This document shows, piece after piece, positions 8,373 through 16,740 of a DNA stretch of 64,000 nucleotides. Source of the DNA: Zavarzinella formosa DSM 19928. GTDB taxonomy: Bacteria; Planctomycetota; Planctomycetia; Gemmatales; Gemmataceae. Position 1 is the first letter of the stretch, and every line of letters begins with the position of its first letter. The position numbers were made by a program, and so were the translations under genes. The DNA lies in the NCBI RefSeq assembly GCF_000255705.1, contig NZ_JH636442.1, forward strand, positions 67,292-131,291, in the 5' to 3' direction. Under the pieces are notes generated by a model. That model worked only from the letters and a program-made list of their open reading frames with translations, was not told where the DNA came from and made no database searches.

Positions 8373-10879
8373 ACCGGGGCCGGAACTTGTTCGGCCAGAT
8401 GGTCGATGTAGGCCCTGATCTGATTCGCCGGGGCGGTGCTTTCGGTGACGAGGACCAACCCCTCGGCCAGAGCGGTCAGCAGCGGATCATTGCCGCCCAA
8501 TTCCATTGTCGGGGCGACCATCAGCACGAGCGAATAGCGTTCCCGCATTTCTTCGACCAGTTGCCGGAAACGGTGGGCGGACATCACCCCGCTGACGCGG
8601 TTGGTGAGATCGGCCCGCGAATATTCGACGTTCTTCATGGAGGTGGGCACGAAGCAATGCGTTGCTTCGGATTGGCCATCCAGATACCCCTCGACGCGAT
8701 TGGCTACGCCCGGCGTGTTCGGCCCGGCCCATGAGGGATGCTCAACGCCGGTGCGAGCGTCGAACACCAGCACACGGTTGCCTTCCTGACTGAGTTGTCG
8801 GCCAAGGTCGCCAATGATCGGCGTGAGTTGAAGCTGTTCTTGCGTGGGGGTGAACAGAACGATGCTCCCCCGATCCACGCCTTCCTGCGAAATCCGCTTC
8901 GCCAACGCCTGCACGGCATCGGTCATCGGCGCCGGTGCTTTCACTATCGGTTGGACAGGTTCCTTTGTCGGCATCGGCGCCGGGACCGGCGTTTGCGGAA
9001 TGGGCGTCGGCGCGAGCGGCACGGACTTGGAAGAACTACCCAGATCCTTGAGCGACAAAGAAGCCCTGGACGGCGGGAATTGGGTCGCCTTCGCGGGAAC
9101 CGGCTTCGGCTGGGCGGGCGTGGCTTCCAGCGGAATGATGATTTCGTGTTCGGTCGGCGCGGACACGGTGTGGGCAGGAGTTGGCTTGGCCGGGGTTGGG
9201 GCCGGAACGGGTTCCGAGAGGGATATCATCTCGCCGCCCGATCCTTCGATCAAACGCGGAGCCTTGGGTTGTTCCGGAGCGGCGGCGGTCGGCTGGGGAT
9301 TCATCGGGACATTGGCCGCCACCGGAACCACGGCGAGCAGCGCCCTTGGTTGCTGGGTTTGGACAGCCGCCGCCCGATGATGGCTGGCCATCACCTGCGG
9401 AATCGCGAACAAGGCGATGTAGCCGAGGAAAAGCAACGACGAGAGTCCCAAAACGGAGGCCGCCAGTTTCGGCACGTTGGTCGCGTAAGGACCGTTGCCG
9501 GTGGAAGCCGGAGTGGCAATCTTGAGATCGTCCGCGTTGGGGTCCTTGTCTCGGCCCACCGAATCATTGAGTTGATCCGACAATTGGGTGACCCGGTTGA
9601 AAGTCAAGGTAATGGCCACTTGCTTCGGTTCAAGATCATGCTGAAGGGTCAGCAGAGACGTCAGAGCGATCCGTTTTTCATTGACTTGGGCTTCGCTGCT
9701 GGCAATCACCGCAGGCATTGTCGCCAAGTCTTTGGCGGCCTTGTCCATCTCTGAGTTATTACTCAACCGCAATGGCTTGCCACTGAGAAGATGTTTTTTC
9801 AACAAGTCATACCGTTTTTTCATTGCCTCCCGGAGTTCCTGTGAATCCTCATATTGTTTGACAATGGCCTCATTGGCTTGGAGGTCGGCGACTACTTTCT
9901 GATATTCACTGATCGGATTCACTCCCCGGGCTGTCAATACACGCATCCGCTCCTCTTCAGATTGCAACTGGATGACTTTGGCTTTGGCCGCCATGTAAAT
10001 CTGGGCCGTTTGTTGTCCGACCGTGTACTCGCTTTGCAATGCTTGAAGAATTGGATTGAACGATTCATCCACCCCACGTTCGGTGTCTGTCTGTGAGCTT
10101 TCTTGGCGATTCTTCAAAAAAGCAAATTCCAGTTTCAACTTAGCCTCGGCTTCCCTGAGTGTTCGAAGATTTCGTTCTTCGTCCGCGAGGGCCGCCTTGG
10201 CGTTGTCGATATCCACTTTGATGTTTGAAACACCCTTGCTTCTTTCGGCTTTTGAAAACTCATCATTGGCCTTTTGCAGATCGGCCATCGCGCGTTCCAA
10301 ATCAGCCTTCACCTCGGCGGCTCGCTCTTTCAGCGTGGTTTGCCGGTATTTTCCGAAGTACAGAATGGATTCATCCATTACCGCGTTGGCGATGGTGATG
10401 GCGGTTTCCGGGTCGGTCGAGTCATAGGAGACATCCAGAAACTCGGACATCTTGGAAACTTCGACATGCAGGTTCTTCGCAAAGTCATCCTTGGAGACCC
10501 ACGGCATGTGCTTTTCACGAACGCTTTCGGGGGCGTCCATCGACTTGATGATCTGCCCCATCGTCTGGATGTTCGGCGGGTTGTAGAGCGGCCGGGTTCC
10601 GCCGCGATAGTTCGGGATGTAGGCCAGTTTCCCCTCGGCCCGGTACATTGGCTTGGCAAATTTGAAGATCAGGGCGGCCGCGAGGACGATCGTGATGATC
10701 CCCCACACAACCAACAGCGCCTTCCGCTTCAAAATCTCTTGAAGGAAGATGGCAAACAGGCTGGGGGGAACCGGGCCGTGCCCGGCCGGGACGTTGATGC
10801 GCGGATCGCCGCCAAACGAGTGAACGGACGTTCCCGGCGACATCATGCCGCTGGTGGTTTGAAACGGTTGAACCTGCAT
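8342..10879 (-). CDS. Wzz/BY-kinase-like polysaccharide co-polymerase with degenerate kinase domain
   Basis: An 845-aa protein built like a bacterial tyrosine kinase fused to its chain-length (Wzz) adaptor. After a short tail comes a first membrane helix (LLVVWGIITIVLAAALIF), then the Wzz region with YRAEGKLAYIPNYR, a long coiled-coil stretch, and a second helix (VLGLSSLLFLGYIALFAIP). A Pro/Ala-rich linker of about 130 residues follows. The last 200 residues have the order of a CapB/Wzc ATPase: IVLFTPT, RVLVFDART (Walker A'-like) and YSLVLMVAPTM (Walker B place). However, the Walker A loop Gly-Lys-Ser/Thr is absent (IVLFTPTQEQLQLTP), and no Tyr cluster ends the protein. It probably controls exopolysaccharide export or length, not as an active kinase. 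The start is uncertain: ATG 10879 or TTG 10939. Confidence 0.8.
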   Translation of the reverse strand: MQVQPFQTTSGMMSPGTSVHSFGGDPRINVPAGHGPVPPSLFAIFLQEILKRKALLVVWGIITIVLAAALIFKFAKPMYRAEGKLAYIPNYRGGTRPLYNPPNIQTMGQIIKSMDAPESVREKHMPWVSKDDFAKNLHVEVSKMSEFLDVSYDSTDPETAITIANAVMDESILYFGKYRQTTLKERAAEVKADLERAMADLQKANDEFSKAERSKGVSNIKVDIDNAKAALADEERNLRTLREAEAKLKLEFAFLKNRQESSQTDTERGVDESFNPILQALQSEYTVGQQTAQIYMAAKAKVIQLQSEEERMRVLTARGVNPISEYQKVVADLQANEAIVKQYEDSQELREAMKKRYDLLKKHLLSGKPLRLSNNSEMDKAAKDLATMPAVIASSEAQVNEKRIALTSLLTLQHDLEPKQVAITLTFNRVTQLSDQLNDSVGRDKDPNADDLKIATPASTGNGPYATNVPKLAASVLGLSSLLFLGYIALFAIPQVMASHHRAAAVQTQQPRALLAVVPVAANVPMNPQPTAAAPEQPKAPRLIEGSGGEMISLSEPVPAPTPAKPTPAHTVSAPTEHEIIIPLEATPAQPKPVPAKATQFPPSRASLSLKDLGSSSKSVPLAPTPIPQTPVPAPMPTKEPVQPIVKAPAPMTDAVQALAKRISQEGVDRGSIVLFTPTQEQLQLTPIIGDLGRQLSQEGNRVLVFDARTGVEHPSWAGPNTPGVANRVEGYLDGQSEATHCFVPTSMKNVEYSRADLTNRVSGVMSAHRFRQLVEEMRERYSLVLMVAPTMELGGNDPLLTALAEGLVLVTESTAPANQIRAYIDHLAEQVPAPVYGALSVPKA

Positions 10880-11177
10880 ATGCTCATTTCCGGCGGTTGA
10901 TGTCCCGTCGGCTCCCTGGTCCCGGGTATTGTCCGTCAAGGCTTTCAGATTGTACCCAAATTAGCAAATTAGAAGGAAGGTCAGGTTTGCCCGGCCAGTC
11001 GGGGAGATGGGAGGGGTGGCCGAACACACGGTTTAGTTGATTCCTTCCAACCTCTTCAGGGAAATCATGGCACACAAATCCGTCACGGCAAGGGTGTTCC
11101 ATCGGACGGGAGGGGGATTGTCTGGTATTCATTCACTCATGCTTCGCTTTTCACCGCAATTTTGAGGAGACGCCGTA

Positions 11178-11534
11178 ATGGCAAAAAAAATTGACTGGAT
11201 GTACGACCGAAAATCCTGTGTCACCTGCAAAAAAGCTCGGGGCTACATGGAATCCGTCGGCGGGGTGACCGTCAGCGAGAAGAAGGAAGCCTCCAAGGAA
11301 CGCATCAGCCCGGAGGAGGCCCTGAAACTCGCCCGGACGGCCGACCGCGTGGTGGCGATGAAAGGCCAAAAGGTGGTTGAATTCGACTTGAAGAAGAACC
11401 CGCCATCGGATGAGGAATTACTGGCGGTCCTGATCGGCCCGACCGGCAACCTGCGAGCGCCCACCGCCTTCGTCGGCAAGACAATGATGGTCGGCTTCCA
11501 TGAGGAAACCTACAAGACCATCCTCGGCTTGTGA
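11178..11534 (+). CDS. ArsC-family thioredoxin-fold protein
   Basis: A 118-aa protein of the ArsC/Spx fold. It has the N-terminal active-site pair C-V-T-C (residues 14-17, in RKSCVTCKKA) and the C-terminal family segment LIGPTGNLRAPTAFVGKTMM with its conserved Arg-Ala-Pro. Relatives in planctomycetes and other bacteria are often named ArsC family '(seleno)protein' because some carry selenocysteine in this position; here both are cysteines. The usual arsenate reductase triad arginines are not clear, so a reductase acting on another substrate is possible. It is preceded by GAGGAG at a good distance. No arsenic genes lie nearby. Confidence 0.85.
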   Translation: MAKKIDWMYDRKSCVTCKKARGYMESVGGVTVSEKKEASKERISPEEALKLARTADRVVAMKGQKVVEFDLKKNPPSDEELLAVLIGPTGNLRAPTAFVGKTMMVGFHEETYKTILGL

Positions 11535-11541
11535 GGTGGGA

Positions 11542-11774
11542 AAGCAAAGAGAAGACTAACCACAAAGACGCAAAGGTCACATAAAGTTTCACAAAGAATA
11601 AAACCGGACCGAAAGCAACAAGCAAAGGGAAGAAAAAGAACACTGAGCGAAACCAAGAAAAGCACTGTTTTCTTTCTTCACTGACTTTTTCTTTTCTTTG
11701 CTTCCGGTCCGGTTTTATTCTTTGTGAAACTTTGTGTGACCTTTGCGTCTTTGTGGTTAGTCTTCTCTTTGCTT
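11542..11774. repeat. Long hairpin element A (CAAAG repeats)
   Basis: Arms of about 75 bases (11542-11618 and 11697-11774) pair almost perfectly around an 80-base AG-rich loop. The left arm reads with a period of about nine: ACCACAAAG, ACGCAAAGG, TCACATAAAG, TTTCACAAAG. The right arm runs into the last codons of the metallophosphoesterase and encodes its Lys-Gln-Arg-Glu-Asp end. It lies between two convergent genes. A second copy with the same core is at 39421-39544. Confidence 0.85.
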
Positions 11775-12659
11775 CATCCGGGTGAGCCGGAGGAAGGCGA
11801 TTTCCGGGCGCACACCGAAACGGAAGCGCCAGCCGAAGCCCACTCCCTTGTTCACATACACGGGGACCGATTCGTGATGGTGCAAGCCCGCCGCCATCCG
11901 GCGGGACTTTTTACTTAGGAACACCCGGCCCAAGCCCGGCCAGTTCACCTGCCCGCCGTGGGTGTGACCGCTCAGCATGAGGTCGGATCGGTGGCCGGCC
12001 AGCATTTCGACGGTTTGCGGATTATGGGCCAGCAACACGCGGGGAAGATCCCAAGGCAAATCTCGCAGGGCGGTGGCCGGGTCGCACTCGCGGGACCACA
12101 AATCATCAATGCCCGCCAATCCAAAGGAGACGGCCCCTTGGCCGATCAGCAAACCCTCATTCCGCAATACGCGGATCCCTTTGTTTGACAGGGCATCCGC
12201 GATGGCTTGGTGCAATCCGCGATGCCGCCGCAGGCCCAAGGCATTCCGCACGGAAAAATCATGATTCCCCAGCACGGCGAACACCCCCAAGGGGGCCTTC
12301 AACCGGCCAAGCGTCTCGGCGGCCGACGCCACGGACTTGTAACCATGATGGATGTAATCCCCCGTGAGGGCGATCAGATCCGGCCGGCGGCCGTTGGTCC
12401 GCTCGATCACTTCGTGGAAGTATTCCGCAGGTAGTTGCGGCCCGTCGTGAAAGTCCGTCAGATGGGCGATCGTCAGCCCCTCCAATGGGGCTGGCAAATC
12501 GCGAACGGGGATGGTGAGATCGTTTTCCTCAAGCCAGACCGGCTCGATTTGACGGGCATAATTCCAACGGGCCCATTGCCGACCCACCCAGCGGGCGGTC
12601 GGGGAAGAAACAACCGCCGGGGAGGACAAACCGGGTAAACCGGACCGAACTTCCGGCAT
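11757..12659 (-). CDS. Metallophosphoesterase (YkuE/LpxH-like calcineurin fold)
   Basis: A 300-aa calcineurin-like phosphoesterase. All five metal motifs are visible in order: D-x-H in LTDFHDGP, GDYIHHG, GNHDF, the His of VLLAHNPQ, and GHTHGGQVNWP. The last form (GHTHGGQ) is typical of the YkuE/YaeI group that cleaves phosphodiesters of nucleotide-sugar or lipid substrates at the membrane. The N-terminal 50 residues are basic without a clear signal peptide. Candidate starts are ATG 12659 (chosen) and TTG 12692; neither has a strong ribosome site. The last codons lie inside hairpin element A. Confidence 0.85.
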   Translation of the reverse strand: MPEVRSGLPGLSSPAVVSSPTARWVGRQWARWNYARQIEPVWLEENDLTIPVRDLPAPLEGLTIAHLTDFHDGPQLPAEYFHEVIERTNGRRPDLIALTGDYIHHGYKSVASAAETLGRLKAPLGVFAVLGNHDFSVRNALGLRRHRGLHQAIADALSNKGIRVLRNEGLLIGQGAVSFGLAGIDDLWSRECDPATALRDLPWDLPRVLLAHNPQTVEMLAGHRSDLMLSGHTHGGQVNWPGLGRVFLSKKSRRMAAGLHHHESVPVYVNKGVGFGWRFRFGVRPEIAFLRLTRMKQRED

Positions 12660-12742
12660 GGTGTTGAATCCAATAACAGAGGCGAAAACCAATCAAGACC
12701 GGCGTTTCACCGAAACGCCGTGTTCCTCATTGTAACAGCGGG

Positions 12743-13141
12743 TCAAACCGCCGGTTCCTCGTCATCATCATCGTCCTCGTCGTCATCATCATCGTCCTCG
12801 TCGTCATCATCATCGTCCTCGTCGTCATCTCCGAAATCGTCGTCGTCCAGATCGTCATCGTCATCGTCGAAATCATCATCGTCGAAATCGTCGTCTTCAA
12901 ATTCTTCGTCCTCAAGGTCGTCGTCCTCAAGGTCGTCGTCCTCGAATTCTTCCTCGTCCTCTTCGTCTTCATCGTCGTCGTCATCATCCGCATCGTCTTC
13001 GGCGTCGTCTTCGTCAACATCATCTTCATCACGGGCGGCCCAAAGGGGCGTCCGTTCGGTTGGCGCGGGGTTTCGGGCCGGAAACGGGTGGATTCCCGCC
13101 TCGGCAAGCCCCGCCAGGAGCAGTTTGGTGCGGCCGGTCAT
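12743..13141 (-). CDS. Ultra-acidic Asp/Glu-repeat protein
   Basis: A 132-aa protein. Residues 1-38 are ordinary (TGRTKLLLAGLAEAGIHPFP...LWAARDE). The remaining ~90 residues are almost only Asp and Glu in a repeating EDDD/DDDD pattern with scattered Leu and Phe, so the predicted charge is extremely negative. ATG 13141 has GAGGA upstream. The tail is likely disordered and could bind cations, histone-like or ribosomal proteins, or act as a DNA mimic; nothing in the sequence decides. The opposite strand reads as a poly-Ser frame over the same bases, which is the less likely coding choice because the minus frame has a proper start and a normal N-terminus. Confidence 0.6.
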   Translation of the reverse strand: MTGRTKLLLAGLAEAGIHPFPARNPAPTERTPLWAARDEDDVDEDDAEDDADDDDDDEDEEDEEEFEDDDLEDDDLEDEEFEDDDFDDDDFDDDDDDLDDDDFGDDDEDDDDDDEDDDDDDEDDDDDEEPAV

Positions 13142-13465
13142 GGGAAAGGTTCCTCAGTGCCAATGGATCAGAGTCCGTGCATTTTCTTTGGCTATCGGAA
13201 GTTTCGCGACGAAACTCCAGCCTTAACCACCAAGCCGACAGGACCCGTTCGGCCGGTGGGTAACTGATTTTTCAGAGACAGGGACAATCCGGCCCGGACG
13301 ACACGCAAATGCCTGTCGGAGACCGGGGTTCCGATTCGTAGACGCTTCTTTAGGAACGCTCTCCGGGGGTGTCAAGCCGAGAAAGCAGAAACCCGGATTC
13401 CGGTGAAATATTTCATATCGTTACAACGCCCGATGCCGTGTTTTTGGCCGACCGGAGAGTGCCCC
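13142..13465. other. Intergenic stretch without recognised gene
   Basis: This stretch of 324 bases separates the acidic-protein gene (minus) from the CREST-like membrane protein (plus). It must hold both promoters. Short open frames here look like shadows. No terminator, repeat or RNA fold was recognised by eye, apart from the GGAGAG ribosome site just before 13466. Confidence 0.35.
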
Positions 13466-14194
13466 ATGTCTGATGCCGATTCCCCCGCCGGACAGGCCGA
13501 ACCTGTGGTGGGACTCGACCATGGACCGTTCTACATCGAAACCCCCGACGAGATCCGGCGGTTGGAACCGTACCCCGGCTGGGTTGCGGAACCGTGGAAC
13601 ACCGTCACCGGATTCTTTTTCGTCCTTATTGTCCTTGTATGGGTTTGGCGGCTTCGTGGCCGTTATCGGGAATATCCATTTTTATCGATGGCCTTGCCTC
13701 TGTTGTTTGTCGGAGGCGTGGGTGGCACCCTCTACCACGGTTTGCGGAACTGGACCGGTTTTTTTCTCTTGGATGTCGTCCCCATCTATCTATTGGGATT
13801 GATGGTTAGTCTCTACCTATGGATTCGGCTTGGGCCAAAACTTCGATATCTCTTCGGAATACTGGCTGTCTTGGGATTTTTGCAATTACTGGGCCACTGG
13901 AAACTGCCCCACCATTGGGCCATTAATATGTCCTACGCGGGATTGGCGATTATCATTCTCTCCCCCATTGTCATCGTGCTGATTCGCACGAAATTCCGCG
14001 ATGTCGGGTGGATCGTCTCTTCGCTGGCCTGTTTCGGTCTGGCCTGGCTCTGCCGGATCGCCGACACATGGCGCCCGCCGTTGTTGCCGATGGGAACCCA
14101 CTGGCTCTGGCACACCTTCGGCGCGCTGACCACGATTTTCCTGATCGAGTACCTCTATCGGATCGCCAAGATTGGGCTGAGAAAACCGGCTTGA
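13466..14194 (+). CDS. Seven-helix membrane protein, CREST hydrolase-like (ceramidase/PAQR/HlyIII type)
   Basis: A 242-aa polytopic protein with about seven hydrophobic segments after a 55-residue acidic N-terminus. Motif residues that fit the CREST superfamily of zinc hydrolases are present: GTLYHGLR after the second helix (His), RIADTWRPPL before the last helix (Asp), and THWLWHTFGA in the last helix (H-x3-H). Alkaline ceramidases end with a similar H-x3-H. On this basis it could be a membrane-embedded amidase or lipid hydrolase; the family name is an inference. ATG 13466 has GGAGAG at six to seven bases. The open frame extends to 13403. Confidence 0.7.
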   Translation: MSDADSPAGQAEPVVGLDHGPFYIETPDEIRRLEPYPGWVAEPWNTVTGFFFVLIVLVWVWRLRGRYREYPFLSMALPLLFVGGVGGTLYHGLRNWTGFFLLDVVPIYLLGLMVSLYLWIRLGPKLRYLFGILAVLGFLQLLGHWKLPHHWAINMSYAGLAIIILSPIVIVLIRTKFRDVGWIVSSLACFGLAWLCRIADTWRPPLLPMGTHWLWHTFGALTTIFLIEYLYRIAKIGLRKPA

Positions 14195-14302
14195 GAAAAC
14201 CGGGGGCTTCCCCCTTGCGTTTGGGGTCGGTTTGGGTGATGATTAACCCTCTGCTGGTGTTCCGTTTTATCTCTCCCCTTCGACCCACGAAAGGGGCCAT
14301 CC

Positions 14303-15790
14303 GTGCTTCGTGTCCTTGGTTCCGCGAAAAATTTCTGCGACGGCCTCACCCGGCGAGACGCCATGTGGGTCGGCGGCTTGAACATGCTCGGCCTGACGCT
14401 TGCCGATCATTTGCGGGCTTCCACGCCCCCGTCGGCCGATCAACCGAAGGATCTTTCCTTTGGCAAGGCGAAAAATTGCATTCTCCTGTATCTGTATGGT
14501 TCCCCGAGCCAGTTGGAACTGGCGGACATGAAGCCGGACGCCCCGCCCGAGATTCGCGGCGAACTCAAGGCCATTCGGTCCTCGTTGCCGGGTTGCGATG
14601 TCTGCGAATTGCTGCCATACACCAGCCGGGTAATGGACCGGGTGACCGTGCTGCGATCTTTGACGCACAAGCACCCGATTCACGGCGTTGCCTACGCGAC
14701 CACGGGAATTGACAACATCGACGTGGCGATGGAACTCAATCCGCACGATGGCCGACACTGGCCGTTCGTCGGGTCGGTGGTCAGCTACTTGGAACAACAG
14801 AAAAAGACCCGCAAGGCGGTCCCGGACAACATTGCCCTGCCTTGGCCCTTCAGTTCCCGCCGCACCGGAGAGGTGCAACGGGCGGGACCGTATGCCGCGT
14901 ATCTGGGAAGCCGGTATCACCCGCATTACACCGAATTTGTCGGCGAAGCCACTCGGGAAATCACCAAAACGCTCCAAGGCAAATACGAAACCTTCAAGGA
15001 ACCGTATGTCGGCATCGCCCCGAACGGCCGGTTTACGCTCGGGGATGCGGCGACGCCAACGGCCGAGATGACGCTGGACCGGCTGGACCGCCGCAAAAGC
15101 CTGCTGGCCCAATTTGATGATGCGCGCCGCCTGCGGGGCGAGGCTCCGGCGACTTACGAAGAACACCGCCGAACTGCCTATGAAATGATCTCCACCAGCA
15201 CGGTGCGGGATGCCCTCGACATCAGCCGGGAATCCGTGAAGACGCGGGAAAATTACGGCATGACCGTCTTCGGCCAAGCCTCGTTGGCGGCCCGGCGGTT
15301 AGTGGAGGCCGGTTCCAAGTTCGTCACCGTGTTCTGGGACGAGTTTGGCTTCGCCGGCAGCGGTTGGGACACCCACTGGGAACATTACCCCCGGATGAAA
15401 AACGAACTGATGCCGGGCTTCGACCGGGCCTTCTCCGGGTTGATCCTCGATCTTGAACAACGGGGAATGCTGGACGACACGTTGGTGGTCATGCTCAGCG
15501 AACACGGCCGGACCCCGAAGATCACCACCGTGAACGGCGGCGGCCGGGACCACTGGGCGCAAGCCTACACCGCCCTCTTCGCCGGTGGAGGCACCGCCCG
15601 TGGCCGCGTGGTCGGCAAGACGGACAAGATCGGCGGCACCGTGACCGACCGCCCGACCTCTCCGAAGGACGTGCTGGCCACCATGTACCACCTGCTGGGC
15701 TACGACCTGGAAACCATGCTCCGGGACAAAACCGGCCGCCCGGTGCCGATCATCCCCGGCGGGAGCGTGGTGCGGGAGTTGTTGGCATAA
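14303..15790 (+). CDS. DUF1501 domain protein
   Basis: A 495-aa protein of the DUF1501 family, sulfatase/alkaline-phosphatase-fold related proteins abundant in planctomycetes. The N-terminus has the twin-arginine-like start DGLTRRDAMWVGGLNMLGLT, consistent with export. Family landmarks are NCILLYLYGSPSQLELADMK, LPYTSRVMDRVTVLRSLTHK, GWDTHWEHYP and VVMLSEHGRTPKI. Related genes normally sit beside DUF1549/DUF1553 cytochrome-like genes, but here it stands alone. The start is GTG 14303, after AAGGGG. It is probably periplasmic; the substrate is unknown. Confidence 0.92.
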   Translation: MLRVLGSAKNFCDGLTRRDAMWVGGLNMLGLTLADHLRASTPPSADQPKDLSFGKAKNCILLYLYGSPSQLELADMKPDAPPEIRGELKAIRSSLPGCDVCELLPYTSRVMDRVTVLRSLTHKHPIHGVAYATTGIDNIDVAMELNPHDGRHWPFVGSVVSYLEQQKKTRKAVPDNIALPWPFSSRRTGEVQRAGPYAAYLGSRYHPHYTEFVGEATREITKTLQGKYETFKEPYVGIAPNGRFTLGDAATPTAEMTLDRLDRRKSLLAQFDDARRLRGEAPATYEEHRRTAYEMISTSTVRDALDISRESVKTRENYGMTVFGQASLAARRLVEAGSKFVTVFWDEFGFAGSGWDTHWEHYPRMKNELMPGFDRAFSGLILDLEQRGMLDDTLVVMLSEHGRTPKITTVNGGGRDHWAQAYTALFAGGGTARGRVVGKTDKIGGTVTDRPTSPKDVLATMYHLLGYDLETMLRDKTGRPVPIIPGGSVVRELLA

Positions 15791-15800
15791 TGAAGATGAC

Positions 15801-15898
15801 ACGAAGACAAGGAGACAAGGAGACAAGGAGACAAGGTGACACGGTGATCAAAACAAACGGTTTTCTCACCGTGTCACCGTGTCACCTTGTCTCCTTGT
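15801..15898. repeat. Octamer-built hairpin element
   Basis: The left side repeats an 8-base unit (GACAAGGA three times, then GACAAGGT, GACACGGT). The right side repeats TCACCGTG, TCACCGTG, TCACCTTG, TCTCCTTG. Arms 15823-15847 and 15874-15898 pair perfectly over 25 bases. It starts about 10 bases after the DUF1501 stop, upstream of the DUF4058 gene. It may act as terminator. The octamer structure suggests slippage or an invading palindromic element. Confidence 0.8.
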
Positions 15899-15937
15899 CA
15901 CAAACAAGGACTGTGACCAAAGTCGGAGACAGAAGCA

Positions 15938-16726
15938 ATGCCCTCTCCCTTCCCCGGCATGAACCCGTATTTCGAGACGGCAGATAGCTGGCGGGATTTC
16001 CACAACAACTTTCTAATGACCCTTCAAAAAATCCTCGCGGAAAAACTATCCGAACGATATTTCGTGAAATGCGAAGTCCGCGTGGTGTTCCACGAACGAT
16101 CAGCCGATGAACGGTTTTCCGGAATCGCCATCGCTGACGCGGGTATTCTGAGCGATGACCATCCCCGACCGGGGCCGACGACGGCGACAATCACTGCCCC
16201 CGTCCGGCTGATGCTTCCCGCCGTGGAGGAGGAACGGGAGCGCTGGCTGGAGGTGATCGAGGGATCAACCCGCCGCGTGGTGACAGTGATCGAACTCCTC
16301 AGCCCGAGCAACAAGACCAACGGCCGGGGCCGGGAAGAATATCTGGCCAAACGATTGCAGGTGTTGCGAAGTGACTCGCACTTTGTGGAGATTGATCTTC
16401 GCCGGGGCGGCTTGCGGCCCGCGCCGCCAGAATTACCCGTCTGCGATTACTGCATGCTGGTCAGCCGACGAGAGGACCGCCCGGCCGTGGGTGTCTGGCC
16501 CGTCGCCCTTCGGGACGAACTTCCGGTCATCCCCGTCCCCCTGCTGGAACCAGACTCGCCAATCCAAGTGAATTTGCAAGAACTTCTGAACGAAACCTAT
16601 GACCGGGTGAGATACGAGCGAGTGATCTATCGTAATCCCCCCGAGCCGCCGCTTTCGCCCGAGGACGAGGCTTGGGCCTCGGGCCTCATTCCGGCCGGTC
16701 GCGGGCCGAACGCGGTTTCCAGTTAA
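15938..16726 (+). CDS. DUF4058 family protein
   Basis: A 262-aa protein of the DUF4058 family, common in cyanobacteria and planctomycetes. It opens with the family signature PSPFPGMNPYFE and SWRDFHNNF. The central segment VIELLSPSNKTNGRGREEY followed by FVEIDLRRGG looks like the E...E-x-K part of PD-(D/E)xK-fold proteins and is the best-kept part of the family. No biochemical role is known to me. It lies after the octamer hairpin and convergent with the FAH-family gene, with 14 bases between the stops. Confidence 0.9.
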   Translation: MPSPFPGMNPYFETADSWRDFHNNFLMTLQKILAEKLSERYFVKCEVRVVFHERSADERFSGIAIADAGILSDDHPRPGPTTATITAPVRLMLPAVEEERERWLEVIEGSTRRVVTVIELLSPSNKTNGRGREEYLAKRLQVLRSDSHFVEIDLRRGGLRPAPPELPVCDYCMLVSRREDRPAVGVWPVALRDELPVIPVPLLEPDSPIQVNLQELLNETYDRVRYERVIYRNPPEPPLSPEDEAWASGLIPAGRGPNAVSS

Positions 16727-16740
16727 ACCGGCCGCTTGTT

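Noticed and set aside
11178..11534. Selenocysteine in the ArsC-like protein
   Set aside because: Relatives can carry it, but here the active site is C-V-T-C with normal Cys codons and no in-frame TGA.
12720..13226. Plus-strand frame that would encode a poly-Ser protein
   Set aside because: It is the mirror of the Asp/Glu repeat on the minus strand. It has no good ribosome site, and the minus frame has a proper start, SD and a non-repetitive N-terminus.
15801..15898. Possible CRISPR-like array because of repeated octamers
   Set aside because: The units are contiguous 8-mers without spacers and form a hairpin; there are no cas genes.
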